64,000 nt of DNA from the NCBI RefSeq assembly GCF_040954645.1, contig NC_092808.1:112694049-112758048 (forward strand), read 5' to 3'. A program made the position numbers and the translations under genes. The notes beneath the pieces are model-generated. The model made no database searches and had not been told where the DNA came from. It saw only the letters and a list, made by a program, of their open reading frames with translations. The stretch is from Diabrotica undecimpunctata (lineage: Eukaryota > Arthropoda > Insecta > Coleoptera > Chrysomelidae). Below, in pieces: positions 32,690 to 45,512 of the stretch (position 1 is the first letter of the stretch; each line of letters opens with the position of its first letter).

Positions 32690-34196
32690 GAATATGCAGT
32701 TAGAACCACAAAGATGCATCAAGCAACAGGTCCAGATGAAATTAATATAGAAGCAATAAAACTACTAGACGAGGAGAATATCGAAATCTTGGTAAAGCTG
32801 TTCAATAGAATTTATGATACTGGTTACATTCCGCGAGAATGGCTGCAGTCATCCTTTGTGATGATCCCAAAAACAGCTAATGCCACATAATGCAATGAAC
32901 ACCGCTTAATCAATTTAATAAGCCACTTGCTGAAACTCTTCCTTAGGATATTACACTCAAGAATGTACAAGACACTAGAAGAACTTAGCGGGTCAACACA
33001 ATTCGGTTTTAAGGGAGGACTAGGAACAAGAGAGGCAATTTTATGTTTGAACACCTTAATACAAAACTGTTTAGATCAACGAAAATATGTCTACCTCACC
33101 TTCATCGACTACGAGAAGGCATTTGACAATGTTAAACATGATATCATGACGGAACTACTACATAGGGCCAACATTGACCAGAAGGAGATCAGAATTATTC
33201 AGAATCTATACTGGAACCAAATGGCAAAGGTGAGGATTGATCAAGACCAATATACGGATGAATTTGAAATCCGGAAAGGTGTCCGCTAAGGCTGCATACT
33301 CTCTCCGATGCTTTTTAATTTATATGTTGAAAATATATTTGCGGAGGCATTAGAAGACACGGAATTAGGCATTAAGGTGAACGGCATACCAATTAGCAAC
33401 CTACACTATGCGGACGACACAGTGATTATAACTGATAATTTGGAAGATCAGCAGTTATTACTTGATAGGGTGAATAGCATAGGTAAAAAATATGGCCTCA
33501 AAATCAACATTTTGAAAACAAAATATATGGTCATTAGCAGAAACCCTCCAGAAAACCTGATAATATGCATAGGTGACGATCGCATAAAACGAGTGAAAAC
33601 TTTTAAATACCTTGGCACCACAATCAATGACCAATCGGATCCACAACAAGAGATAAAAACCCGAATACAAATGGCAAGACAAGCTTTTGTGAAATTCAGA
33701 CCGCTCCTATGTAATCAAAACCTAAAATTCAAAATACGCTACAGAATGGTCAAGTGCTACATATGGTCCATCTTGCCTTATGGCATGGAAACGTGGACTT
33801 TGAAAAAAACATCTATCAACAAACTTGAAGCATTTGAAATGTGGTCATTGAGAAGAATGATGCGCATACCTTGGGTGGATAGAGTTCGAAACGATGACGT
33901 CCTTAAGAGAGCCGGCGTGGAAAGAGAACTCTTTGAATTAATTAAAAAACGCAAGATTGGTTACCTTGGACACATATTGAGAGGAGCAACATATGAAATA
34001 CCACAGTTAATCCTACAAGGGAAGATCGAAGGTAGGAGAGGAGCCGGCCGCAAACAATTATCCTGGTTAAGGAATATTAAAGAATGGACAGGAATACACA
34101 ATACAGACGAGCTGTGTCACGCCGCCAAGAACAGAATTCTAGCAATGAGATAGTCGCCTACGCACTTTGGTGTATGGCATGTTAAGAAGAAGAAGA
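32690..34196 (+). mobile_element. 5'-truncated LINE with target duplication, one stop in RT
   Basis: A LINE insertion starting in the pre-RT region (TGPDEINIEAIKLLDEEN) and ending in (AAG)n at 34184-34198. The protein reads NRIYDTGYIPREWLQSSFV, a stop-bearing CNEHRLINLISHLLKLF, TQFGFKGGLGTREA, the catalytic FIDYEKAFDNV near 33100, RKGVR-stop-GCILSPMLFNLY (CAA to TAA at 33287-33289), the second catalytic block HYADDTVII near 33405, and a C-terminus with FKYLGTTIND, YGMETWTLKK, FEMWSLRRMMRIPW and GRKQLSWLRNIKEWTG, ending AAKNRILAMR at 34153. Two stops keep it from being open; otherwise the frame holds. Same family as 20575-21294 and 47995-49575. Confidence 0.93.
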
Positions 34197-34207
34197 AGTA
34201 CTTCAAA
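34197..34207 (+). repeat. target-site duplication, right copy
   Basis: AGTACTTCAAA, identical to 32679-32689, overlapping the end of the (AAG)n tail. Confidence 0.9.
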
Positions 34208-36200
34208 TTTGTATAGTACCTTACCATAGTAATTGGCTTTTTCAATTCCATGACAACAAGTGCATTGTTTATCGACATGAAAAGTGCTAATGACAATATT
34301 GATTTAAATATACTGTGAGATAAACTTGTATTTTTAGTAGTTCCAAAATCCATGGCATATTTACTATCAAATTTATATAAAGACAGAAATATATCAATGC
34401 GAGTAGGTCATAATATCATAGGACCAATGAATACATCAAAAGGCATTCCACAGGGAGCTGTTTTAAGTCCACTACTTTTTAATCTGTACACATATATTTG
34501 CAAAATTTATGATCTCCCAATATTACTTGTTTCCAATGTACTGATAATATCGTCATCTATTCACAGAAGAAAACGTACATTGAATGTATTACTAAACTTA
34601 AACATTACAATATTGTCCAACTTTGATAGCTGGATTTTGTTAAATGGCTTCACTATTTCGTACCAAAAGTGTCTGTAGTATTTTTTTCTAGAAAACACGC
34701 TATTAAAGATGACAATGTATCCTTACAGGGCAGTGTCATACCAATTGTTTTGGAATTCAAATACCTTGGTGTAATACTTGATAGAAAACTGCTTTGGACT
34801 CAACATATTAATGACATAAGGAGTCGCTTAAAACAAGGTATTAATTTACTTAAAATGCTCTGTAAGAGATCGTGGGGTGCAGATCAAAATATTGCATTGA
34901 ATTTTTATCGAGCCTATATAAGATCTACATATTATACATTACGGCTGTTTGATATATGGGTCAGTTAGTATAACCAATTTACGTAAACTTGATATAATCC
35001 AATTTAAAACTTTGAAAATTGGGTTCTCCAAATGAAGCTACACTGATTCTAGCCTCCGAAAACCCACTCTCATTGCGCAGAGAATATCTTGCAAGTAAAT
35101 ATTTTCTAATCCAACATTATCGGTGCACCCATGGTGCACCTATAATGCTAAAATAATTAATCAATTAAATACAGCTGATTTAACAACTACATTCTTCTTA
35201 AAAAAGAATCCCATTTGGGAATCATTGGACATACCACATCTGACAAGTGTTCTATCTACAAACATTATTATTCCTAAATACCAAACTGAATTTTGTCATA
35301 ATACTCTCAATGAGATCTTAAGTAACTATTCAGACTACATTGCAATCTATACAGATGGATTAAAATTAGTGACATGTACAACCAGTGCTTACTTTGTACC
35401 AAAAATGAAGACTAAAAAAACATTTACTTTAAATAATCAATCCAGCATCTTTTCCGCTGAAGCATGCGCTATATATAAAGCCCTTGAATGGTGTTGTGAA
35501 AACCAGTGGAACAAAATTGTCGTGTGTACGGATTCATTACCAGTATTAAATGCATTACAAAACTTTAAAGTCACAATTAACAGCAATATATTCATAATAA
35601 AAATTTTTCAACAGTTACTAAAATTATAAGCTTTATCATATGATGTTAAATTCGTATGGATTAAAGGGAGATTCAGACATATTGGGTAATAGCTAAAAAT
35701 CCAGTAAAGCAACCACATATATTGATTGAAGAAATTGACACCTGTGATATCCTTGCATATGTAAAAAAACATATTAAATTTAAATAGAATCGACGTTGAA
35801 TGCAGTTCGGTGAAACGACAGGCACTAATTTGTTTAAATTACAACCAACAGTAGCTGCGAACCAATTTTACAAAGCTATTGCACTACGTAGAAATACAGT
35901 GTCGACCATCCTAAGATTAACAGTAGATCATGGATGTTTTCCGAAGCATCTACGTAAAACCGAAGTTCTCCCAACAGACAGATGTTCGTGTGGAACTAGT
36001 ATAGCTGATCTAAATAACATATTCTTCAACTGTCCCTTACATAATACAAGTACGTGTCTGCTTCAAGAATTGATGTAAGTAGGTTTAAAGACGCCATTAA
36101 ACGGATATTTCCTTTGTATGTATACCTATTTGTTGCCCATCTATCTAACCGTGGTTTATTTCTTGTGTGTTATAATAAAGTCGCTCTAATGAACCTCTGA
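34208..36200 (+). pseudogene. I-clade-type LINE: RT plus RNase H
   Basis: A distinct non-LTR lineage with an RNase H domain. RT starts near 34232 with ALFIDMKSANDNI (catalytic Asp in FIDMKSA), then SKGIPQGAVLSPLLFNLY (34438-34490), and a frameshifted active site (TDNIVIYS in place of FADD.) near 34540. EFKYLGVILDRKLLW follows at 34755-34800 and LKMLCKRSWGADQ at 34850. Segment 35123-35629 contains the RNase H domain: IAIYTDGLK (35342), SSIFSAEACAIYKALEW with the conserved Glu, and VVCTDSLPVLNAL with Asp. Segment 35800-36078 is the tail with a Cys-rich DRCSCG.... CPLHN motif. It lacks endonuclease and early RT. Several stops; inactive. Confidence 0.85.
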
Positions 36201-39200
36201 GCGTAACAAGTGTCCTGTACAATCCTGATTGAATGAATACTAATATTTGTATGTAATTACGTGGCTAAAGGTTCTAAACCAAAGGTAAAATATAAAAAAA
36301 ATATTGTTGTTATTATTGATATTATCCAAATATCAACAATCCAAAAAATCTAAATAATATCCATCCCATCCATCCATGTAAACGTGTCTAGAAGTATTTT
36401 TTTATTTCCAAAGTTGACTATTTGCGGATTTAAGAATGAATGCACAACAATGCTTTATGTAGTTAAGGTTAAAGATCTACACGTTGTTAAAAGATTCCTC
36501 ATATTGCTATTTATCATAAACCATACTTAAATAGTCTATAAATAACATTTTTTGAATTAGAAATTTTAATTATGCAAAAGTTATGTAATACAGGTCTTAA
36601 GTTCATCATCTTACGAAGATGACATCAGAGGCGAGAGTGAAAGTACTAATAACTGCTTTGATACCTACAATATTTCTTTGTTTACAAATCGAATGCAACA
36701 AAGGCGTGATAGGTTTTTTCTTACTTTTTAACATAATAGACGCCAATATAAATAATTGCGCATTGTTAAGTGATTTTTAGTTAGATAATACTTGTGACAA
36801 ACATGAACAAAATGAATAAAAACTACAACACTGATAACTCGTTAAACATTATTATATCGAAAATTTACCTGTATTTGTATTAAGTAATTTGACATAGAAT
36901 ATACATACACTTGATACACTATAAATCCCGATGCACGTCATCCGCGCCATAGTAAGTCACATGAAACCAACACAAAATATTTAAGTCGTAGATCTGTTCC
37001 TTCTTAGAACCTTTTAGCCAAGTACGCTAGAATTACAGCCACTAGACATATTTTTTTATATACGCGTAGACATTGTAAAAAAAAGGAGTATGTATGTATA
37101 ATGTAACACAAGTATTTGGAGTAATGTAACAAAAAACAATTAAATGAAAGCTGGCTAGCAGAATGTGCCAGATAGTAACTACTACAGAGACCGTAAAATA
37201 AGAAAATGAATGATAAAGTAATAAAAAATATATGAATAATGTAAATGAAAGTGATAAACTACGAAAGTTGCTCTAAGATGGGATTGGGCGCCAGGAAAGT
37301 ATTAACCTATACCTTCCAAGGTATTTTGTAAAGCTGTTTGCTGAAATAAAAAGGAAAACAGGTAATAATTGAAATATCACTTCTTATCTTCACCACAAAA
37401 TCTATCCAAATATATACAGTCTAATCTTTTATTTACAAATAATAAAATATGAGAAAATTTTAATGATTTGACCTAAAAAGGTAATTTACTTGTCTACTAG
37501 AGATGTAACTCTGAACTTCAGTTTTCAATTTAATGTCCTAACAAAAAAAGTAATAAGGACACTATCATGACGGGATATATGTCCAAGGTTTAAATATATA
37601 ATAATAAAATATCAATAAAGAACTCTCTGATTAAATGTGTACACATAAAACCGTACAACAGAGTTGAAAGGGAGGATTTAAACCTCAACCTGTAGTTGAC
37701 AATTAGTCCTTAAATGTTATTTAGAATTATTTTAGAAAAAATGACTGGTCTTTATTATTATGTAAAATAGTACGAATTAAAGTTAAAAAAAATTATAAAA
37801 AATTATTAAAATTGATAAACAAAACTTAATACAAATTGGCAGTGTTCCACACTCTAAATGGGGGCGGTCTTTCCGGCCGGTTCCCTGAAGTTGTCCGGGA
37901 AGTCTTATATGAGATCTGGACCTCTGATGGAACAGCTAAGGGTGACGGTAAAGGTGCAAACCCAGTAGGGAACAACTCAATTCCTTTTCTATTACAAACC
38001 CCAAAAAAAATAAAAATAAAGAATTCTTGATTCTGGACTTAACTTCTTAAGTAGGCTAAAAAGAACATTTGTGTTAAAGTTCCTTCTTACTCTTAATAAG
38101 AAGTAGGGAAAAACATAAGGTTTATTAACCTTGAAAGATACTATAAAAAAGTTACTGGGAAGCTTGTATGAAATCAAAAAGCTTTAATGATTTTGTAAAT
38201 AGTGTGACCTTCGCATGGTTTGACAATATTTTAAGTAAAATGGATTGATTAAATAGATAGTTTTAACGAAAAGCATGCTATATATCTATTTTATAATATA
38301 AAAGAACGGTATAAGACAGAATATTTTTATAGATAGTCTTAATAGATATATAATTATATGTTTGTTTAAGGCCGGAAAGTAAAATAGAAATTTGACATAT
38401 GATTTTATCTTATAAATTTCAATTTAGACGTAGAATATTTCTTAATGAAATGATGTGAAAAATTACAGATAGATATATCGACTATCAATATAGGAATCAA
38501 AATGGCTGATGGTTTTGATATTTTTTATTGATAATTGAATTAACTTACCGGCTAAGAGTGGCTATAAATCAAATGGTATACACTAAAAACAAACTAAAAA
38601 TTGTTCATGTTCTTCCCTAAAAAAAAAAAAAAAAATACTTTTCTTCAAACAAATTTAGCACAGCTCTTGCCGCCTACTTTTTTTAGTTAACCGAACTTCC
38701 TTTGTCCAAAGTTGAACCCAGAATGCGCGGTAATTGTTAATTGATAGTCGGATAAGCATGTTTGCCTAAAACGGCCGCTGGAGTCGCTTTTTAATACCAA
38801 CTTAGAAATTAACAATTAAGAAATATTAATGGGATCTGGATTTAGAAATTTTATTTAATAGTGAATAAAGAAATATTAAAGTGACGGACTCGTTACAACA
38901 TAATATTTGAAGATTTCGCTAGTTTCTTTAATTTGTAAAGTGGATTATAAAGCGTTTGTATGAAGCAAACTTGTCTGGATCACACTTTAACTGCGATAGA
39001 ACGAAGGTGACTTTTTGGCATAAATTATTAACACTTATTTGACAGTTGCGGAGTGTGACACTTCAGATTTGTTTTTATCATTCACTATTAATTCAACTTT
39101 GTTTTTTTTTTTAAACAAATTTAGTGTTATTTAATTCTACACTGTCACATAAGAAGTTAATTATTAGTCGTTTTAAAGAGATGGTAGCTTCTTTAATTCA

Positions 39201-39295
39201 TTATTTTGAACAGAACCGTAATAATAACGGCCCCGTTCTGCCGTTGAGTGCTATTAGGAAAGTATGAAATGTACTTTTTATATATTTATGTAAAT
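36201..39295. other. 3 kb without a recognised gene
   Basis: AT-rich intergenic-looking DNA. The open frame 37836-38030 overlaps a short GC-richer island (37857-37980: GGTTCCCTGAAG...GTCCGGGAAG) that looks foreign to its surroundings but matches nothing I can name. It may be the end of an unknown element. A small hairpin CATCATCTTACGAAGATGA lies at about 36606-36624, and a poly-A run at 38619-38634. No coding evidence. Confidence 0.4.
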
Positions 39296-39303
39296 GCTTA
39301 AAA
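39296..39303. repeat. hAT target duplication, left
   Basis: GCTTAAAA, identical to 41321-41328. Eight base pairs is the length expected for hAT transposons. Confidence 0.9.
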
Positions 39304-41320
39304 CAGGGCCGCCGCTAAGGTATTGGCCGCCTGTGTGCAACTTATACAATATTTGCCGCCCCCCTTCCAACACTTTAGACATACATACTATTATTTAAAG
39401 AAATGTGCAGAAGATGCATAATATAACAATAATAATTTGTAAATAGATAAATATTTACTTGAACATTTAGACTAATCTCCATGATCCAACGTCCATATAT
39501 TATCCTAATGTATATCCTAATATCCTAATTTAATAACCATGATCCAACGTCCAGAATATGTATATCCTAATTTAAACGTCCATTTAATTAAAATAAATCT
39601 TGAATAGAAACATACACATAAAAAAACTAAAAACGCACTTTTCGGGCTTTCGTCTCGGAAAACTTTTTGACAATATCTTTAATGTCCAACGTCGCACACA
39701 CTTCATGTTCTATAGATAACATTGCAGAAAGCAGAAACACATATTACTACAATTGTTATTTGTTCTACGTGCGCCCCAATGTTTTTTCTCCATTTCATAT
39801 AATTTTTGATGAGCAGAGTCAACTGTTAATCCTTCTTTTAATGTTGTAGATAGTTCAAACAGTTTTTGAGAATATTTTATATGAGCTGCACCGGATTCAT
39901 GTTTTTTAAAATAATAGCTAAATGTTGCCAGTCACTTACCCCATTAATTCCACTAAGTAATTGTCAGCTGCTTTCATCACAACAAAATAGTTTACAAGGT
40001 GCACAAAAAACACTATTTAGTGATAATGAGTAAAGTAACCACGGGCGAGGAATTTGGTCTTGATTAGGTAATGTGCGGTAATAATAAGTTTCTGAAAATT
40101 TCCTATTATTTGTATCTTTGGGGAAGTTAATTTTTGTAATTTGCTGAGGAAAATTTTCAACAAGAAATTGAATTTCACTTGGATTCATATTTGCAGGCCA
40201 TTTTCCAGGATCATCTAAAACCAAGTATATGCTGGAGCTTCCTACACTGCAATCCAGATTAACTGGAACATTAATTGTTCTGTTTTGGTTGGGGGTTTCA
40301 GGTTCAGGCGTTTCAGCATCAGCACTCGCACTATCGCTATTATTGTCTTCAGATCATCCGTCTCTATCTGCAGGAATATTCAATTGTTTTGTACTTTTTT
40401 CTATGGTTTGGACTTTGCTTGAAGTTGAAGGCATAAATTTATATCCGAGTCTTCTATATTTTCATGTATGTTTTTCATCAAAAATGATTCCAGTGCACCG
40501 CTAAGTTTTTTTTTTCTCCTCAGTTTTTGCCTCTTTTATTTTCCTATATTAAAAACCTATAAAAGAGTCGTTTTCTTGTTCTTTCGGACATTTTGAAATT
40601 ATCACTTAAGAACGAAGCCGGGCGAATTTAACAAAATAAATCCAAAAACACTCCAAATAATGTTTCTCCAAATAATATGTAGCCGTAACGCGTATACAAA
40701 TAAAATTGCTCTGATCTCGACGTTACTTCGAAATGCAGTACCTACTGTGCAAAAGAAACGGGTACACTACTATATTATTTAAACAAAATCGTTTATCAAA
40801 AGCGTGCCTAAATTCATCGAATTCTCAACTAAGACTGAATATAAGACATAATAACCCATCTATAAACATAACCATAGGAACAATATTATAACAGAAACTT
40901 TACAACCACTTGCCTAAATTCTTGTAAAGTATCTACGTGTGAAATCTCAAATAACTGAAGTCCAAAAGCCGCCAGCCGCTTTGAATTAAAAAGTATTCCC
41001 GAAACTGCTTTATGACTGTACCTACAAAAGGGCGGCAGTTCATACAATAAATAATATTTTGTGACATTTTTTTTAGATTAGGATGAAAAACTGAAGTATA
41101 CATGATAAATGAAACGCATTTAAGTATTATCACGTACTGAATAATTATTATTGTTTGGAATATTAGAGTTCACAGAATTATCTGAATCATTACTATTTAA
41201 TTATTTGAATTTATTTTCGTTTTAAAAAAGTATTATCATCAGTGGACTGCTTTTCGCCGCCCCTATTGTTGGCCGCCCGTGTGCGATGCACACTTGGCAT
41301 ACATGGTAGCGACGGCCCTG
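39304..41320 (-). mobile_element. non-autonomous hAT transposon, ~2.0 kb
   Basis: Ends are CAGGGCCGCCGCT (39304) and, read inward from the right, CAGGGCCGTCGCT (ending 41320), typical hAT termini. GGCCGCC words cluster inside both ends, and an exact 8 bp duplication GCTTAAAA flanks the element. The minus strand encodes only the N-terminal third of a TTF-zinc-finger hAT transposase (39964-40224, with upstream and downstream pieces). The catalytic core and C-terminal dimerisation domain are deleted, so it could move only with a partner's enzyme. Confidence 0.92.
39690..40620 (-). pseudogene. N-terminal part of a hAT transposase (TTF zinc finger)
   Basis: The minus strand starts with a degenerate SGALESFLMKNIHEN-like block (from about 40505). 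The open segment 40224-39964 contains DDPGKWPANMNPSEIQFLVE, then FPKDTNNRKFSETYYYR, PRPWLLYSLSLNSVFCAPC and KLFC: the TTF/ZMYM-type zinc-finger entry of hAT proteins (W..YS...D..FC..C.LF). After a stop it continues with SDWQHLAIILKNMN / HESGAAHI and EMEKKHWGARR (39960-39770), the conserved E..HW block, and is then cut off. Nuclear DNA-binding part only; no catalytic residues remain. Confidence 0.85.
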
Positions 41321-41328
41321 GCTTAAAA
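41321..41328. repeat. hAT target duplication, right
   Basis: GCTTAAAA, identical to 39296-39303. Confidence 0.9.
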
Positions 41329-41940
41329 TATACATTTCTGTTTTAGTATGTAGCTGCAGCTTTAAATTTACATATTTCAACTGTGAGTTCTATCTCTTAG
41401 ACCGTAAAAACTAATATACCTCTAACAACACCACCCAAAGTAAATACTGCGAAATTCGTAGTACAATTTACAATATGTATGAACCAAGTAAGTAATACTT
41501 TTCATTAGATATCTTAAAGTGTATTAAGTTAAACAGATTTGTTTAACATAAAATCAAATTTAATTCTTTTCAGAAGAACATGTGACTTTGACCTCTTTAT
41601 GGATTCAATTGAAGGAAAAATAACTATTTAGTGCTTGTCTGCACTAAATGGAAAAATAACTAAGTGTTATACTGAAAGACATTGGTTTTCAATGACTAAA
41701 AGATGATCCAAGGTGAGGACTGATAAAACAGTTTCATATTGCTATGAAGAAAGCAGAATTTTTGAGATTATATCAAATATATAAAAATAAGGAACTAAGT
41801 TTGTTAAATTTATACCACTTGTACTTATAAATGTGTTGCCTACATTGTACCCTCTTTATGGACAGAGTGGAGGATACCCAGGAAACAGCACTACTGCCGC
41901 ATATGTCATTATTGGTCTGATGACTGTTTTATAAATTCTG
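41329..41940. other. no gene seen
   Basis: AT-rich spacer between the hAT element and a minus-strand LINE fragment. A word AGTGCTTGTCTGCACTAAATGGAAAAATAACTA-like segment is partly repeated at 41620-41665, a short local duplication. Confidence 0.4.
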
Positions 41941-41944
41941 CCTT

Positions 41945-42470
41945 TTATTCCTTTTCCGATATTTTTATTTCTACTATTGTTTCATTCAGGCAACCTGCGG
42001 CTGTGTTTGCTCTGTTTACTTGATCTTCCACTTCCATTTCGAACTTTCCGTAGCTAGATAATGTGACGCCTAGATATTTAAATTCCAGCACTTGTTCTAT
42101 TATATGACCTTTCAGTTCCAATTTACATCTTAGTAAATTTGGTGTTATAACCATGCATTTTGTCTTTTTTGGAGAAATTAAAACGTTAAATTTTTTGGCG
42201 GTTATATTAAATTGTTGCAGCATACGTTGTTAATTATCTTCACTCTGTATCCTTTTTTAGTTTATATTTTTGTTATTATTTCATCCATAATCAGATTGAA
42301 CAATAGAGGACTCAGGAAATCTCCCTGTCTTATCCCATTGCCAGCTTCAATAGGGTCAATTAGTTCTTATTCCACTTTTACTTTTATTGTGTTGTTTTGG
42401 TAGATATTTTCCATCATTTTGAATATTCCAAGAGGTATCTTTCTTGCATACAATAAGTGAATAACGTCCT
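41945..42470 (-). pseudogene. LINE RT/thumb fragment
   Basis: The minus strand reads GNGIRQGDFLSPLLFNLIMDEII (42360-42280), then QQFNITAKKFNVLISPKKTKCMVI (42215-42150), EFKYLGVTLSS and EDQVNRANTAAGCLNETI (to 41965). RT motifs B and D through the thumb are present; the active-site YADD stretch between them is deleted. Same family as 14100-14612. Confidence 0.82.
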
Positions 42471-43565
42471 TTAATTTAACTTGTTTAAATTGTTAACTTG
42501 CTTAAATGTTTTTTTAGATTAAATTATTAAAGAACCATGTTTTAAAAACCCATTATCACTTCAAATATGTGTTATTATTAGGCGTCGTCCATTACCGGAA
42601 AGAACCTTGAGTCCCGTTGATAATTATTCCAAAGAAGGCTGTCATCAAGATTGAACGTTTGTGTTAGGTCACATTTTACCCACTGTGTAACTCACATTTA
42701 CCCAAGTTTCTTCTAAATAAAATATTTATTTAACTTCTATAAGTAATTTAAAAATAGTTGTGAGGTACTCTGTCAATCACCGTCTGTAACAAACAATTTC
42801 TTCAATATCAATAAGAGTTACACTTCTATCATGTTTTGCCTACTTAAACTTCAATAATTATCTTAAAGTTTCCTATCTAAGACAGACAGCTTAGTCTGTC
42901 TCATTCTAGGGAGATACGGATCTTCATTAATTGCATCCAAAACATTGGCAATTCTTGGTATCTTTTCAAAAAAAATCTTTTGACTTCTGAACTTTTTTAA
43001 CTTTTTGGAAGATTCGTGTTTAAAAAAACCTACATTTCAAATACGTAGGGATAAAAGGTAATAATAGAACTATAGAAGGTAAGAATTAAATATTAAAATA
43101 AGATAATAAGATTATATATTATTTCTTGCGACAACTGAATATAAAAAGTAGCAATAATCACCACTCTAAATTCATGACGTCAATGTTTCCATATATTGTT
43201 GATTTATCCTGTATATTAAATTTCAAAATAAAATTCCTGCTGTTGCCCCCTAAAATCTAAAATTAGCGTTGTGGGCGTCCAAGCAATTTAAAATATTGAG
43301 TTTCTTTAAAAACTTTTGTTTAAATGGTTCCAAATAAAATCAAAAAGCACATTTTGGTTAGTTAGTTAGAAGAGCGAATAACTTACATATGACATTTATT
43401 ACTATTGTGTTGAAAGATCTGAAATTTTAATGAATAATAAATTTGAACCTTTTTATAATTGGAAACAATATTATTAACAAAATGGAATTAAACTTTTTCG
43501 CAGGTATTCCCGCTGAGTCACTGGTTGAGCCAGTTTTATATTTTTTATGGGGCAGTATGGTATAG
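42471..43565. other. no gene seen
   Basis: AT-rich. A small hairpin (AGACAGAC at 42880 against GTCTGTCT at 42894) is visible. No open frame or element end recognised. Confidence 0.4.
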
Positions 43566-45245
43566 GCCAGGAAATGAAGCTGAAAAAAAATGGCAAAACC
43601 TCAAAATTTTTTCGTCCAGCATAGATTTGTACAAAAATTTGGGATTAGGCTTATTTCACCCTTTAGTTTATTTTTATATTGAACCATTGTAGACTTTTAG
43701 TTTTTTAAGTGTGAAAACTATCCCTAATTCTAAAAAATTATAAAATAATATTTTAAACTCCAATATGGTAACATTTGATTTTTATTAGTTAAATAATGAT
43801 TGTTTTATGCATAAGGATATAATATAATATTTCAACCCTTAAAAACCACCCTTCTTAACATTGCATTTTTTATAAGTAATTGAATAGATCTATACAGAAA
43901 AAAAAGTAGATTTACGTACAAAAACATTTATTTACACAAAAATACGAATTTACAAATACAAATATAAATACAAATACAAATAGTATTTTAGTTATTTTCA
44001 TCGAGATCGATGTCATCTTCGTCTTCTTCTATAACTGGTGGACTATTGTTGCAATCTTTTCTCGAGCACACAGAACAAGTGGGATTGCACTGTAAGTATT
44101 ATATATTGAAAATACTCTATTACACTCCGAAGCGGGATATTCGCATTTTTCGAAAAAAAAAAATTTCGGTTTAATAACATAGCTCTTTTATTATTTTAAA
44201 CTCCTTTAAACTCTACCTATTTTAAGTGGATTGAGTTTAAAGGGCTCGAATAAGGGGGTGTTTGCTCGAAAATAGAGGATTTAAACAGCTATACCTCGCT
44301 ACATATTCACTGTAAAGAAAATCTATGAACGGGCAAATTTTAGTTGTTATAAAAGCTATAATTTAGTTCTCTACCATTTTTTTACCTCCAGTAATTTCAA
44401 AGATATTTTGAAGAAAAGGGTGAAAAATACGAAATTGCAAAAAATCAATTTATCTTTAAACTCCAATTATTGCAAAATTAGCCCTTTTAAATTGGTCAAA
44501 CTTCTTGCGTGTATTGATAATATATATTTAAAAAAGAATTACAAAATAGTGAAAACCAATTTTAATTAGAAAGGTAGTTTGGAGGTTGTTTTCACCGATT
44601 TTTTCGTAGAAAAAATTAGGCACCTTATTTTGATCATAAGTCGCTCAATTTTGATGCTAGAAACTTTTTTTTAAAAGGTCTAATTGCATACTTAAAAAGA
44701 GATTAAATAAGTTTTCATTGAAAAATGCAAAGTTTTACCGTTATTTAGCATTGAATATTTCAAATTAAACATTTGAAGAAAAAAGCTAAACTTTAACATG
44801 CCGTATCTCGGTTTGAATTGGTCGTAGAAAAATGATAAAAACGGAATTTTATTTGTGTTTTTAAAAGACAAAATATTAATTTTTACAGTTTATTTGATTA
44901 AATGCATATTTTTCGAGTTATTCTTAAAAAACGGTCTAAAAAAGTCGACTTTTTCGTCGAAAAACTGTTACTTTTAACCGCGAATAACTCGAAAAATATT
45001 AGTTTTACGAAGAAAATGTAAAGAACATTTTTTTCTTTTCATTACTTTTTCTATTGATTTCCATTGTTAAAATGTAATGAAAAATTCCTACCCTCGAGAT
45101 GGGGTAACAACCATCCTCAAGGTTTTAGCGTACAAAGGCATGATAATGAAAATGATTCTTAGGCTATTCTCTACGTTCTGCGAAAATTTCAAGTAAATCC
45201 ATGCTGAACAAAAAAATGGCGAGCCAAAATGCTTCATTTTCTGGC
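43566..45245. mobile_element. ~1.7 kb element with ~100 bp imperfect terminal inverted repeats
   Basis: The left end GCCAGGAAATGAAGC (43566) matches the complement of the right end GCTTCATTTTCTGGC (to 45245). Similarity continues inward through AAAAATGGC, a TTCAGCAT(A/G)GATTT word and a block ending near TAGGCTTATT / TAGCCTAAGA, about 100 bp in all. The interior is AT-rich with many CGAAAAA words. The minus strand keeps one short protein end (see 43988-44100). Target duplication is not clear. The superfamily is unknown; it may be a deleted derivative of a larger transposon. Confidence 0.6.
43988..44100 (-). pseudogene. Cys-rich acidic protein C-terminus inside the long-TIR element
   Basis: The minus strand reads CNPTCSVCSRKDCNNSPP then VIEEDEDDIDLDENN and a TAA stop at about 43990. 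The Cys spacing and acidic end look like the last exon of a transposon-encoded protein. The upstream part is missing (coding cannot be followed beyond about 44100), so it gives no catalytic information. Confidence 0.4.
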
Positions 45246-45512
45246 AGTTATTATTTGATTATTTTTAGTTTCTGCCTTTGTTCTGTATATTTTTATATTT
45301 CTACAGACTCGAAATATAACAAAAATACAAAAGTGTGCTATAAAATTAAAATTTAAACAATATCCTTTTCAATCTTTTCTGTCTTTGTCTGATAGAATAG
45401 AAATTAAACTGAAGAAATTAAAAATATCAATATAGTTTGTAAGAAACTAATTCAAAATAAGTAGTGGGGAGACTTATAGATAGATGGGTGCTATTTATAT
45501 TTCTGGCCTAGT
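45246..45512. other. no gene seen
   Basis: AT-rich spacer between the long-TIR element and the palindrome at 45513. Confidence 0.4.
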
